From: Timema cristinae
Taxonomy: Eukaryota; Arthropoda; Insecta; Phasmatodea; Timematidae
Direction of reading: 5' to 3'
Assembly (NCBI GenBank): GCA_039000515.1
Contig: JBCFYV010000012.1
Span: 15,967,172 to 16,031,171, forward strand
Length of the DNA stretch: 64,000 bases
Part shown: positions 49,166-58,944 of the stretch, in pieces
Numbering within the stretch: the stretch's first letter is position 1
How the letters are laid out: the number at the start of each line of letters is the position of its first letter
The notes under the pieces: model-generated
Database searches by the model: none
Seen by the model: only the letters and a program-made list of their open reading frames with translations
What the model was told of the DNA's origin: nothing
Made by a program: the position numbers and the translations under genes

Positions 49166-49442
49166 GTTCTTTCTTTGCACGCGTATGAGTTGGATACCTA
49201 GGATTAGTTGAAGAATATAGAGACAGTTGAATTGGGTCCACGCAGTTTAAGACTGTATGGCTGTATGAGTTGAGTCCCTCATTTTTTACAGAGGATGTTT
49301 ACACTAGTGTTTTTTTTACTGATATCCGTTTCGTTATTATCATGAATTTTATGAAAAGTGAGAAGTGAAAGCCTCTGATAGTGATCGACGGGTACAAGTT
49401 CTGGTTTCATATAATGCTTAAAGGCTATGTGGAACAAGGGAT
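48615..49442. other. Unassigned sequence with a (TA)n microsatellite
   Basis: A (TA)n run lies at 49126-49161. A degenerate repeated phrase, 'ttgactct..cttagtttgcatg', occurs at 48660-48790 with spacing near 50 bases. The frame at 48833-49201 runs into the TA tract and is not supported. Confidence 0.5.
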
Positions 49443-50410
49443 TTGATGCAAGAGCACATGTCATTGTTTTTAAAACTGTCTTCAAGTAATTCTATACTTG
49501 AAAGCCACACAGAACATATCCGTGAGAAAGGCAAAGAAGTCAATCAATTCCTTAAACAGGAAAGCTTTAGAAAATATTTCTTCAAAGTCTTCAAAAATTC
49601 TTCGTATGGAAATGAAACAAGGGACTGTATGTACTCTCACGGCGATGAGTTGACATTCATCAAGGATAACATACGTGATAGTTCTTCTGTCTATCTTTAG
49701 TTGCTTACTAGCGCAGAGGAAACGCACGTCGCGTTCGATGTGATGGGCATAAAGACCAATAATTGTTAAAAATGTGTTTATGAACGATCACGTAAGCTCT
49801 ATAGTTTTTTGTTCCACGGAACAATTTGAAAGTTTCGTGTGAAGTTTCAAAAGCTGTCCCGAGTTCTTCACCCACATTTTGTTTCAATCCACGATCTAAA
49901 GAGGACATGTATGTTATAGTATTTTTCTTGTTGCCGAATAAACGGAAACCCACACATGCGCGAGCGTTCCAACATTTAGTCGGCTGTATCGCCTCAATTC
50001 TCTCAGCGACACATTCGCACACTATCAATTTTTTTAAATAGATTTTGAAGCAGCAAAACATATTTCAGTAGAGGAAGTGTGGCCAGCTGCACAAATAAGA
50101 GGTTGCCGATTTTACTTGGGTATAAATTGGTGTAAGGCTGTAAGAAAATTCAAATTTTCGGCCTCACTATAGTGTACCGGGACACCAATTCCGAGGACAG
50201 TTATTTTTATAATACTTTTTTGGACTGCCTTTTTTTTAATACTTTAGCGATGTCCTTTGGATGTTTTACAGACGACTTGATGACAATTATTTAGCCTTCA
50301 ATATGGTCCAGCTCACCGACTAAATTTTGAAAAATTATATTTCCCCTTAGTGTGTGGCTCAATTCTTCGTCAGTACACATCAAACAAGAAACAGTTGTGT
50401 AAAGTAAGCC
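49443..50410 (+). pseudogene. MULE (Mutator-like) transposase remnant
   Basis: Core matches to Mutator-like element transposases appear in order on the plus strand but in shifting frames. 'FKSCPEFFTHI' follows a 'FHGT' where intact proteins have the DG-T catalytic motif. Next come 'EDMYVIVFFLLPNKRKPTHA' and 'RAFQHLVGCIASI', then, after a stop and a -1 shift at 50041, 'DFEAAKHISVEEVWPAAQIR' and 'GCRFYLG' (family: DFE catalytic block and GC-FH). Farther on, 'CFTDDLMTII' is followed by a stop and more decayed C-terminal sequence to about 50410. The 85-residue frame at 49443-49700 lies where the N-terminal DNA-binding domain should be, but I cannot confirm a FLYWCH or zinc-finger pattern. The first catalytic Asp and the GC-FH His look substituted; with the stops and shifts the gene is dead. 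Minus-strand frames here (49482-49727, 49708-50061) are shadows. No TIRs were found around it. Confidence 0.75.
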
Positions 50411-50730
50411 TACAGTCGGGAATATACAGGTGTAGGAGTATAAAGAGTCTGGGAAGTAAAAACATGGAAAAGAGGTATTAATATGGGAGCAAATGATAAA
50501 GTTGGAGAAAAAACAAAAACCCTAGTCTTTATTTTGATAAGAATAAAGTTAAGATAGCATCCAAAAAATGTGGGGGATGACTTGGCCAAACCATAGAGAA
50601 AGGAATATACATTTCTCTATGGCCAAACTCTTCTTTCAAACAGGACGGACTCGACTAATACATGATTTAGGTGTCCGGACACAACAAATCAGCATCGCTT
50701 TCTTTTATATATCCTACCACAATCGAATCT
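50411..50730. other. Unassigned sequence
   Basis: Contains an inverted pair, 'ccatagagaaaggaatat' and 'atttctctatgg' (about 50592-50622), forming a short hairpin. Nothing else seen. Confidence 0.45.
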
Positions 50731-50955
50731 GTGGGCATACGGACTAAGCGTCACGCTAATCTAGTTTGCTTTGTTGTGATGGTGTAGGGGGTGAAGAAAA
50801 CCGGAAAGGATGAGGGAAGGTAATCGGGGTTCGAGTCCTGGCCAGATGTACTAAGAGTAGTTATCTCCAAATGTTTTTACTCTTTCCTTCCTCATCCAAG
50901 ACCCATTAGCATAACTAAAATGAGTATAGATCGGACGGGTAGTAAGAAAGGTGGC
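50731..50955 (+). mobile_element. SINE-1 variant-head copy with head insertion
   Basis: The head 'catacggactaagcgtcacg' and 'ctaatctagtttgctttgtt' is followed by about 40 extra bases, then the B box 'cggggttcgagtcctggcc', body 'agatgtactaagagtagtt' and tail 'gatcggacgggtagtaagaa'. Confidence 0.7.
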
Positions 50956-51777
50956 CAGGAAACTCAGATGGTCAACTAAACAAAAGGCGTTGAACGCGCG
51001 CTCCGATCAAAGATTTGTTGTCGACTGTAATCATGACGAGGGATGCCCGCGGGCAGCTCCCAGCTGTATGTGAGGGGGAAAGGGAGAGGAGTATCAAGGT
51101 CGTGGGCAACACAATGCGAGGTGACCTCTGACTGGAGATACAAACAGCGGGTGTCGTGTGTATGCGATGCTGCAAGGGACCAACAACACAAGCGCAGTTT
51201 TCCTTTTATCTTAACTAAGGAACAGTAACAGACTAAATCAATTCAAAATATTATACAAATATTACTTGATTTTTCTATTCTATCTCAAGACAAATGCTGT
51301 TGCATTTTTTATAAGATATATATCCTCTTACCTATGTTAAGTTCCCGATAATCCGGCACGATCGTGACTTCAGCAATGCTGTATTACCAATATGCCAAAA
51401 TATCCAACTATAACTATATACTCTGATAAAAACGAGAAAAAATAATTAAAAACCAGTCATGGTTATTGGTTTGTAAGTAATGTTTCGGTTTCATTCCTTC
51501 AGCTATTTCAATACTTTTATTAGTTCAAGAAAACACCTTGTAAAAAACTAAACACAATTTTGTGACCAAAGACGGACAGACGAATGTCGCTGGTGTGGGG
51601 GGAGGGACGGGGAGGGGAGGGGACTACGCGTGCTTGTTCTTGACTATCGAGTGTGCTGAACCAATGGCTGCCAGATTATAGGACTTTTACTGTACTAAAG
51701 TAAATACATTCACATTTGTCTGGTATCAGGTGTTTTATACAAGTTCAAATTGGTGAAAAATTATCTGTGACGTTTAT
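50956..51777. other. Unassigned sequence
   Basis: A balanced patch at 50985-51180 carries overlapping frames on both strands with no domain. 'gggagggacggggagggga' near 51600 is simple G-rich sequence. Confidence 0.4.
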
Positions 51778-51935
51778 TAGTGGCCGCTACGCGGTCTAAG
51801 TGTCAACCTAGTTTGGCCTGGTTTTTTGATGGCGGGAAGGCCTGTGTTCGAATCCGATCGTGGTATGTAAAGTTTGTTTTCAATCATCCCTACCACATTA
51901 AGATAATTATTGTACAGCCAAAAAAGGTGGTGATA
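51778..51935 (+). mobile_element. SINE-1 variant-head copy with shortened body
   Basis: 'gtggccgctacgcggtctaa', 'gtgtcaacctagtttggcct', B box 'gtgttcgaatccgatcgtgg', then a shortened body directly joined to 'catccctaccacattaagat', 'aattattgtacag'. It is about 80 bases shorter than full copies. Confidence 0.7.
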
Positions 51936-52522
51936 CATGATGGGGAGATAGGGTGAGTTTTCAATAAAAATAAATTAAAAAAGTAAAAGAGGCTTACTTC
52001 ATGTTATTTTAGTCAAAATTGATAGTGTGGGGGAATAGGGGAGAGAGGGTTGGTTGTGAGCTATATCTAAGGTGAGCTTGTTTTTTTAAAGCAAGAACAA
52101 CAAAATATGTAAAACATGCTATGTACGTAGGCCTAAGTGTTAAAAACACACACACAAAATAATAGGGTGAGGGTAAATTGAGGAAAATAATAACGTAACA
52201 GAGAAATAAAGTAGTTAAAGCATAGATTACATTAAAAGAGTATAAGTTTCAAAGTCACTTTCAAGGAACCAAATAAATGTATGTAAAGAAAAACTCTGTT
52301 CGTCCAAACACACAAATAGGCCTACATTTAAATTTAAACAACTTCTATCATTGATTATGAATGTATTTAGGATATTGGTTGCTAAGTACTTCAAACTAAC
52401 ACTTCAATACAACAGTTATAAAAATACGTAGTATTTAAAGCAAAGCAACTCTAGGTACAAATAATATATTACCGTATATGAAGAACTATCTTTGATATAT
52501 GAATGTAACAAAAATGTAGAAC
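51936..52522. other. Unassigned AT-rich sequence
   Basis: Short (AC)n at about 52146. No gene recognised. Confidence 0.45.
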
Positions 52523-53150
52523 TTAGGGTACGGCCAGACTGGGCAAGCGACTGAGCGCGCGCGCTTGAAAGATATAACTGGTTAGGGTACGGCCAAACTG
52601 GGCGAGCGACAAAGCGCGCGCGCTTGAAAGATATAATTGGTTAGGGTATGGCCAGGCTGGGCAAGTGAACGAGCGCTCGCGCTTGAAAAATAGAACTGGT
52701 TAGGGTACGGCCAGGCTGGGTGAGCGAGCGCGCTCGACCCTGTACAGTCTATTTTACAGGCGCTAGGCAATATTATTATTATATGTTGGTTCATTGAGTG
52801 CTAGGAAAACTTCTCATTTTGACATTTTATTACTATCGATAGGTTTTGCACACTTGCTACTGACGGCCTAATTTTATTGATAAGATTTATGTATATATAT
52901 AGACTTTATATGTTAATACTTCAATATTATAACTAAAGTAGGCCTTTACAAATAAGAATCACCATTAGCGTGGAGAGAGTATGAAAAAACCACAACAATA
53001 GATCACTTGTCAAAAACCACCCACAGTTCACTGAGTCAAGATTCGAACCTTTGCCTCCTCGTCAACAACTATCGAGAGCTATCTGCTAATCACGCGCTCG
53101 CCAGTTTGGTCATCCAGTCGCTCATACGCTTGTCAGACTGGCCGAACCGT
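52523..53150. mobile_element. hAT-like non-autonomous element with tandemly repeated left end
   Basis: Left side: three exact-length 59-base units (52523-52581, 52582-52640, 52641-52699) plus a partial fourth. Each starts 'ttagggtacggcca..ctgg' and contains a 'gcgcgcgcgcttgaaa' core. Right side (53120-53145): 'cgctcatacgcttgtcagac', 'tggccg', the inverted complement of 'cggccagactgggcaagcga'. Matching ends in opposite orientation, with GC-rich subterminal repeats, suggest a hAT MITE; no exact 8-bp duplication was found. A tRNA-like/SINE scrap (53035-53100, minus, 'caagattcgaacctttgcct') lies inside. The minus frame at 52582-52794 only translates the tandem units. Confidence 0.6.
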
Positions 53151-53440
53151 AGTCCTACATTACTTACTATATAGTAGGATTTTTGTGGGAGAAATTAAGT
53201 GTACACGTCCTTCCCCTTTCATAGGGATTTATAAACATCACAAAAAATTATTAGATAGAAACTTTAATAATGTCATTGCACGTTTAAATAACTTTTGAAC
53301 TTCAAAAAGAAGTACTTTTGAGGATATGGCCCCTTAAAAACAGTAGTGACCTGAGCTGTCTTGCTGAAAGCAGTAGTCTACGTATCGTCACCCTGGCTCT
53401 ATCTCTTGGTTCGTGGTGGGGAGACTTAAAGGGGTATAAC
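53151..53440. other. Unassigned sequence
   Basis: No recognisable element. Confidence 0.45.
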
Positions 53441-53543
53441 TAAACCATACCTATATCTTTGCCATACCTAACGCTTACCTACCCCAATCAATTTAAATGG
53501 CGTAGCTAGGAGATAGGTGTAGCTAGGAGAAAGGTATGGTTTA
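53441..53543. repeat. Small inverted-repeat element, 103 bp
   Basis: Begins taaaccatacc and ends ggtatggttta, a perfect 11-base inverted repeat. Inside, 'tagctaggagataggt' and 'tagctaggagaaaggt' form a direct repeat near the right end. It could be a very short MITE or a hairpin. Confidence 0.5.
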
Positions 53544-54499
53544 TTTCTACCACCATCAAACAGCGGCCTGTAAGGTCATCATCATCTTGTTCGAGGCGGT
53601 GGAGATGAAAGAGACACTCAGCCGAGGGAAACACAAAGGGGAAATTACCCTTCTAATGACACGGACCTTAAAGCCCCATGGCACGCACTTTAATGAATAG
53701 GAACACAACAGAAAGATGTTAGACTCGGTGACGGACAGAAGAGTGCATGGAATCGAGTGACAGTATGGCACTGCGTGAGCCTCTTTTTATACTTAAATTG
53801 ATAAATACAGATTTAGGGCTGGGGTCGGCAACTTGTCGATCTCGCAGTAGTTTTTAGTCGAAAACGACATAGTCGTTAAACGTTTATCTTTAAGTCTTCT
53901 AAGCTCACAAATATCAAGTACTTTTAAATAATATTTTAGTGTAACCTAAATTATCTTAATCGGTCAAAAAAGTAATGATAAGATAAAATAAAAATAAATG
54001 GTAAGGCCTAGGTCATGAAACATCAACATTTATAAAAATTTCGAGTTCGATTTCTTGACTACTTCTTTCTCTGAGGGGTGAAGCGAAAGTAAAAATAGTG
54101 AATGAAAGGTTCGTGATGACTGGACCTTTGTTAAATGTTGTATGAGTGCTAGTGCAGTGTTAGGAGTTTGACAATGAATAGCCCAAATTACGGCCGATTA
54201 ATTCGGAAACTAGAAAACATGACGAAAAGAGACTTCCTTCGTTGTTTACTTACTGGAAGCGAGAGTGGGATCAGTTTAGAAGTTTGTTTTAATTTAAAAT
54301 AATTATTTGTCAATCTTTCTGTATTTTTAAAAAAATGTGGTAAAACTGTTTCACTGATCTCAATTCCACTGTTTTTACAAGAATGGATAGCTATTAATCA
54401 TGATCAAAACCATAATTTGGAACACATGAGCAAGGTTATCAATGGACTTAATTTTGGTTTCATAACAAAAACCGATGTCCTTATTCTAACTGATATCGC
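53544..54499. other. Unassigned sequence with a hAT-like end
   Basis: 'ctggggtcggcaacttgtcg' at about 53819 resembles the terminal repeat of a common hAT MITE group, but no matching right end was found. The frame at 53556-53771 (minus) shows no domain. Confidence 0.35.
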
Positions 54500-54615
54500 C
54501 AAGACCAGTCACGAGACTGGAATCAACTCAATTAACTGAATAATTACAACCCGTACACGGGAATCGAACCCAGGAGCTTTGGCTAAGCGCACTACTACTG
54601 AGCCATCTTGAATCG
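54500..54615 (-). mobile_element. tRNA-like SINE head (third family) or tRNA pseudogene
   Basis: On the minus strand, an A-box-like 'aagatggctcagtagtagtg' is followed about 30 bases later by a strong B box, 'gggttcgattcccg', and 'tgtacgggttgtaattattc'. A cloverleaf with a proper anticodon stem is not obvious, so a functional tRNA is unlikely. Confidence 0.45.
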
Positions 54616-55995
54616 TCTCTTAACCGAAGAGAAAAAGGCGTTCACAAAATCTCTAAGAAAATCACTTTCCTTCTATTCAAAAATCCACATTTCCTTTATT
54701 TAAAACACATTTCTGAATTGATAAGGATGTTAAAAAAATACTGAATTTGTTTCAAAGAAATATTTTTAAAATTCACTAAAAATATTAAACCAAAAAAGTG
54801 TTTGAATAAGATGTAACAAAGAGAGTTCTTTTTCAGACACAGTCAAGTTTTTTTTTTTCCCCTGACAAATTACAAATTACAGTTTTGTACTCCCTGACAT
54901 TTCTAGGTTTTCAATATTTCCGATGGCTTTGCCACCCTAAAAGAGAATACATATATAAACCTTTTGATCCAGTACTAGACTTAAAATGTTGAACCATAAC
55001 CTAAAATATATATTCCTATCTACAAACAATTCCCAGACCCTCAGTTGTTGAGTGTTTGATTACGATAACCCCTCGAGGCGAATAAAAGAAGTAAAAGAAG
55101 GTGGACACAGTCAGGAGCATAAACCTAGTGTCGAGCCAATAGGTCAACAGGGAACCGACTGGAGAGCAGCATACTGAGAACTGCCAGCGGAACACAGATA
55201 AAATATGCTACCATTTCGTTACAAAGTGCCGAGAGAGAGAGAGAGAGAGAGAGAGATAGCAAGTTCCAAGCGGTACTTGCCCATTACTTCCAGAATTACT
55301 TGCGCTCTAGGGAGATCGTCGAAACAAGGGCAGAGCAATCAGGGAAAAAAAGAGGGTAGGGGGTCCCCGCTGTTTTTTACAAAACATACAAAATAGCTTC
55401 TGTCTACCAGACGAACGATACTTTTTTTTTAACATTCCACTCATCAGGCTGCAACGCTTGTCACCCATCCCTGGACTATCGTAGTACAGCGAGAAAGAGG
55501 GGTGGGTGAGCAAATTGAGACATGACTGGTATAAAAACATCGCTTGTCCTGTAAGGGTAAAGTACAAAGGATAACCACATTATCATATCCTAATGTTATA
55601 TTATCAGCTAAACAATATTTTAAAAATCAGAGGGGCCAAAAATGACCTCCTATATTTATAGGAGAGTAAAAATATAAAGGACCTGAAAAAAGTGATCACT
55701 TTAATTATTGAGTATGGCATGACGTATGACATTATAAACATTTATTTTTGATTTGTATATTAATTTAACTTATTTTAATGGAAATCCGACCATTCGTTTG
55801 AAATATTCAAAACTCAAAATTTGTGTGAATTGTTTTGGAATATACAATTTTATAGGTAATTAGATCTAGTGGATGAATGATTACCCGCCATCACTATAGG
55901 AGTGCAGTTTCTTAATATTAATTTATCTAATTATTATATCACAAAGCCGTTCCTCTTAACCCGAATTAAGAAGTTAAGTAAACAATACTACTCGG
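54616..55995. other. Unassigned sequence with a (GA)n tract
   Basis: A (GA)n run lies at 55231-55256. The frames at 55205-55396 (plus) and 55307-55567 (minus) overlap and show no domain. Confidence 0.45.
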
Positions 55996-56247
55996 ACCCG
56001 CTTCGGTGGCCGCGTGGTCTAACGCGCTCCTCTCGTGTTGGATTAGACTGCCGAAGATGGAGAGATCCCGGTCAGGTGCAGTGAAAGGGGGGGGGGGGCT
56101 ATCCTAAATGACTTTACACTCTACCTCCAAGCAAACGCGGGTGCATTTCCCCAAAATTAATACTTCCTAATCCCTAGCCCATTAATGTAATTAGTACATA
56201 GGCGTATAAACCAAACGGGTAGTAAGACACGGTGATAAAAAAAATTT
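55996..56247 (+). mobile_element. SINE-1 full copy, best-preserved head
   Basis: The head 'gcttcggtggccgcgtggtc' and 'taacgcgctcctctcg' is very close to a tRNA-Leu/Ser A-box arm. The body 'ctaaatgactttacactct' and tail 'ccaaacgggtagtaagacac' are complete. The B-box half is damaged ('gagatcccggtcaggtgc'; the ttcgaat part is deleted) and is followed by a 12-G run. The short direct repeat tactcgg at 55989-55995 and 56248-56254 may be the target-site duplication. Confidence 0.85.
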
Positions 56248-56254
56248 TACTCGG

Positions 56255-56682
56255 CTACAGTCTCTGAGGCAGCTGCATTAACCATAGAAATTAAAAATAA
56301 CAAATAATTCCGTATTCCATAAAAAAAAAGGCGCTAATTAAAAATCATGTCACTTTTAAAAAATGTCTGCATAGTTTATATAAAACCCCCTTAATTTGTT
56401 CAAACTTTTAATAAAAGAAAAATATTGAAACAAAATTAGATAGTTGATTAAGTTTAGTCTATTTTAAATTAAATTAAACATTGTATTGTTAAATCATGCG
56501 AGGGAGCAAATTATGTATTTTAAATACCTTGTTTTAGATATTGTTAGCATGTTGAAGTTCATGCTGCTCATGTGATTATATCTCGGGTATATTTTTCATC
56601 AACTCTAAACAGTGTGTTGATTAACATAAGAATTAAAATAACGAACGCTAAGCAAAAACATAATTTGTATCAAGCTGTATAT
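56255..56682. other. Unassigned AT-rich sequence
   Basis: No gene recognised; very AT-rich. Confidence 0.5.
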
Positions 56683-56850
56683 ATTAATTACACTAGTGGC
56701 ATAGGGATGAGGAAGTTAGTATTTAGAGTAAATGTACTAAGCTTTGCGTGGTATAGTGGGGAAAGCATGTAGGAGAAAAACAACCTCAGTATACCCAACC
56801 GGGACTCAAACCCCAATCTCCCCTTCATCGGTAGTCCAGTTTACAGGGGC
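56683..56850 (-). mobile_element. SINE-1 copy, both ends truncated
   Basis: 'aattacactagtggcatagg', 'agagtaaatgtactaagctt', 'cccaaccgggactcaaaccc', 'catcggtagtccagtttac' are complement landmarks in order. The plus frame at 56572-56772 overlaps it. Confidence 0.7.
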
Positions 56851-57468
56851 TACCACTATTTTCTTAACCCAAAACTCCTTGTGTTTTCCGGGTTATCAAT
56901 AAGGAATTCCCATTTTTTAGATACTGTACTTTAGAAAATATTGGAGGGATGAAATATTCCTTTTCGAAAAATAACTATTGTCAAGTAATGCCGTTGCTGT
57001 TAAACACAGGGGATGATTTGACAGTAATGGGGAAATTCATGTATTTTTATGCAATCCAATATTTCAAGGCTAAAAAAGAGACATATATTCAAATCAATGT
57101 GATTATTTCTTCAATTAGGTTTTTTTTATATGAAAATATTTATATTTCAAGCTTACAGTTTAACATTTCAAATATAGGAATATTCCAGTATATTTTTAGT
57201 TAATTTTGTGTGTGAAATTTCCTTTGTTTTCTTGGCTCTCCCGGTTTTCTAGGAACGTGACAAGAGTGACGCGTCAGACAATGCAAACACCGATGTGGAC
57301 TTAGTTCATTATTACAAAATTAAAGCACAACAAATATAATGACCAACTGGAAACAGGAAAACATAAATGATTAAAGTATATCAAAAATAATTATACCACT
57401 TACAAATGTGTATTCCACTAACTTTCATAGTTTTAATTAGTACATTTTAAAACAACGATTATAGATAT
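56851..57468. other. Unassigned AT-rich sequence
   Basis: Contains 'aaggaattcccatttttt' near 56902, shared with 38775. The frame at 56949-57203 (84 residues) has no domain. Confidence 0.45.
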
Positions 57469-58013
57469 GGTCATTTGACAATAAAAATGCATTGCACAAT
57501 TTTAACAAGCGTGCAATTATATAAGCTGTAAATACTGATTTGATGATTTAAATTAATTATAGCTTACGAGTAATAAGGGTCAAACTTGCAATGTAATGCT
57601 GTTCCTGTACTAATGTTAAGGTAAAGTAATTAATGTATGCGGCTGAAATTTAATATACCAAGACATTCATATGAGGTGAAATAATGAAATAATTATATTA
57701 ATTATTAATATATATTAAAATAGTTAAATGAAATCTATAATATGAATTATTTTAATATTAAATACTATAGTAATATTAATGCAATAAATATGTAATTCTA
57801 TACACCTCACATGAATGTTTAGTTATACTAAATTTCAGCCTTATAAATTAATTACTTTACCTTAACAATGATACGGGAAAAGCATACAATATCAAGTTTG
57901 ACCCCTTATAGCTCGTGAACTGTAATGATTTGAAATCGGTGAATCATTATTTTTATAGCTTATAACTATACATTTTTAAAATTATGCAATAAAATGTTAA
58001 TGGTCAGATAACC
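57469..58013. mobile_element. Family B palindromic (foldback) MITE, 545 bp
   Basis: Two arms of about 220 bases are inverted copies of each other around a centre near 57740. Left-arm landmarks 'gcacaattttaacaagcgtg', 'taagggtcaaacttgcaat', 'taaggtaaagtaattaatgt' and 'ggctgaaattt' reappear in the right arm as complements ('caagtttgacccctta', 'attaattactttacctta', 'aaatttcagcc'). The ends are ggtcatttgaca and, inverted, ggttatctgacc. The interior is almost pure A/T. No open frame. A single-arm relative lies at 29628-29845. Superfamily uncertain. Confidence 0.88.
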
Positions 58014-58024
58014 TTAATCTAGAA

Positions 58025-58200
58025 GGTAGGAATGAGGTTGGTAACTTAGAAGGACATCAGTACTAGCATGAACAAAAATATGGGTAAATCTAGATAAATA
58101 TCATGTAGAAAACCACCCTCAATGCACAAGGCTGGGATTAAAACTCTCAGACTTCACCGTCTACAGGGACCAGGTGTAATGTTTGTAGGCCTATAACGCT
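58025..58200 (-). mobile_element. SINE-1-type copy, degraded
   Basis: 'ggtaggaatgaggttggtaa', '..aaaccaccctcaatgcaca', 'aggctgggattaaaactctc', 'ttcaccgtctacagggacca' are complement landmarks of body and B box. Tail missing. Confidence 0.55.
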
Positions 58201-58469
58201 TTGGAACACGTTACCACAGGTATGTGTACATTTCCCCACTAAATGGTGTGTGTGTTTGTGTGTGGCGGTAACTTTACAAACACCCATGAGTACATTTCTG
58301 AAAGTTGACTACTAAGTAGAAAACACCATGTTTTATATACGACGAAAGTTTTTTTTGTTTCGCACCTTTGCTACCCTTCTCGGATATCTTCATACGACTT
58401 ATATATATATGCGGGAGAAATACGATATATTCACAATTTCTTTTTAAACTAGTAAGTTCATTACACTGG

Positions 58470-58640
58470 TCAGAAGGTCTTATGAAGGTTATTTAGAGGA
58501 AATGCTCCCGAAATTTCGTGTAAAGAGGATGAATAAGGTATCCCTAGAGTAACCATTAGAGATTTGAGGACCTCCAACTACCTATCACTGGCAGCCTTGT
58601 CTAATGCAAGCCCGCCTCCTAAGACCGTGAGACCAACGAC
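58470..58640 (-). mobile_element. SINE-1-type copy, degraded
   Basis: 'ttatttagaggaaatgctcc', 'cgtgtaaagaggatgaa', 'gagatttgaggacctcc', 'gtctaatgcaagcccgcctc', 'cgtgagaccaacgacacgg' follow the antisense order of body, B box and head. Confidence 0.5.
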
Positions 58641-58784
58641 ACGGTTTGTTGGTAGCTTGCGACTCTCATCTTGTCTCCTCAGCCTAGAAATTAAAGCGAG
58701 TATGGACCCTAAAGCGTAGAAATATCTCTTAATAATTTGTTATATCAACGCTATACATAACGAGCACACAAAGAAGCTGAGCCT

Positions 58785-58930
58785 TAGAGCCGCTCTCGTG
58801 ACGGCTAAATTGTGGGTGGACAGCCAAAAAGTCCAGCCATAGACGGCGCTAAACGTATTCATCAGTACCACTCCTGAGACGGCTAGGCCAGGAATTCCAG
58901 CCCTAGATGGCGCTAAGCATAATATGTCCG
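58785..58930. repeat. Imperfect tandem duplication, two copies of about 70 bp
   Basis: 'gtgacggctaaattgtgggt', '..ccatagacggcgctaaac' is followed by 'gagacggctaggccaggaat', '..ccctagatggcgctaagc'. It lies just 5' of the Helitron helicase remnant and might be part of that element. Confidence 0.5.
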
Positions 58931-58944
58931 CGGCAAAGAACCAA

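Noticed and set aside
49482..50061. Minus-strand open frames of 81 and 117 residues
   Set aside because: They are antisense shadows of the plus-strand MULE remnant, whose motifs are recognisable.
53817..53850. Complete hAT MITE starting 'ctggggtcggcaac'
   Set aside because: No matching right terminal repeat or 8-bp duplication was found downstream, so only a possible fragment is noted.
54500..54615. A functional tRNA gene
   Set aside because: A and B boxes are present, but the anticodon stem does not form and the flanks look like a SINE body.
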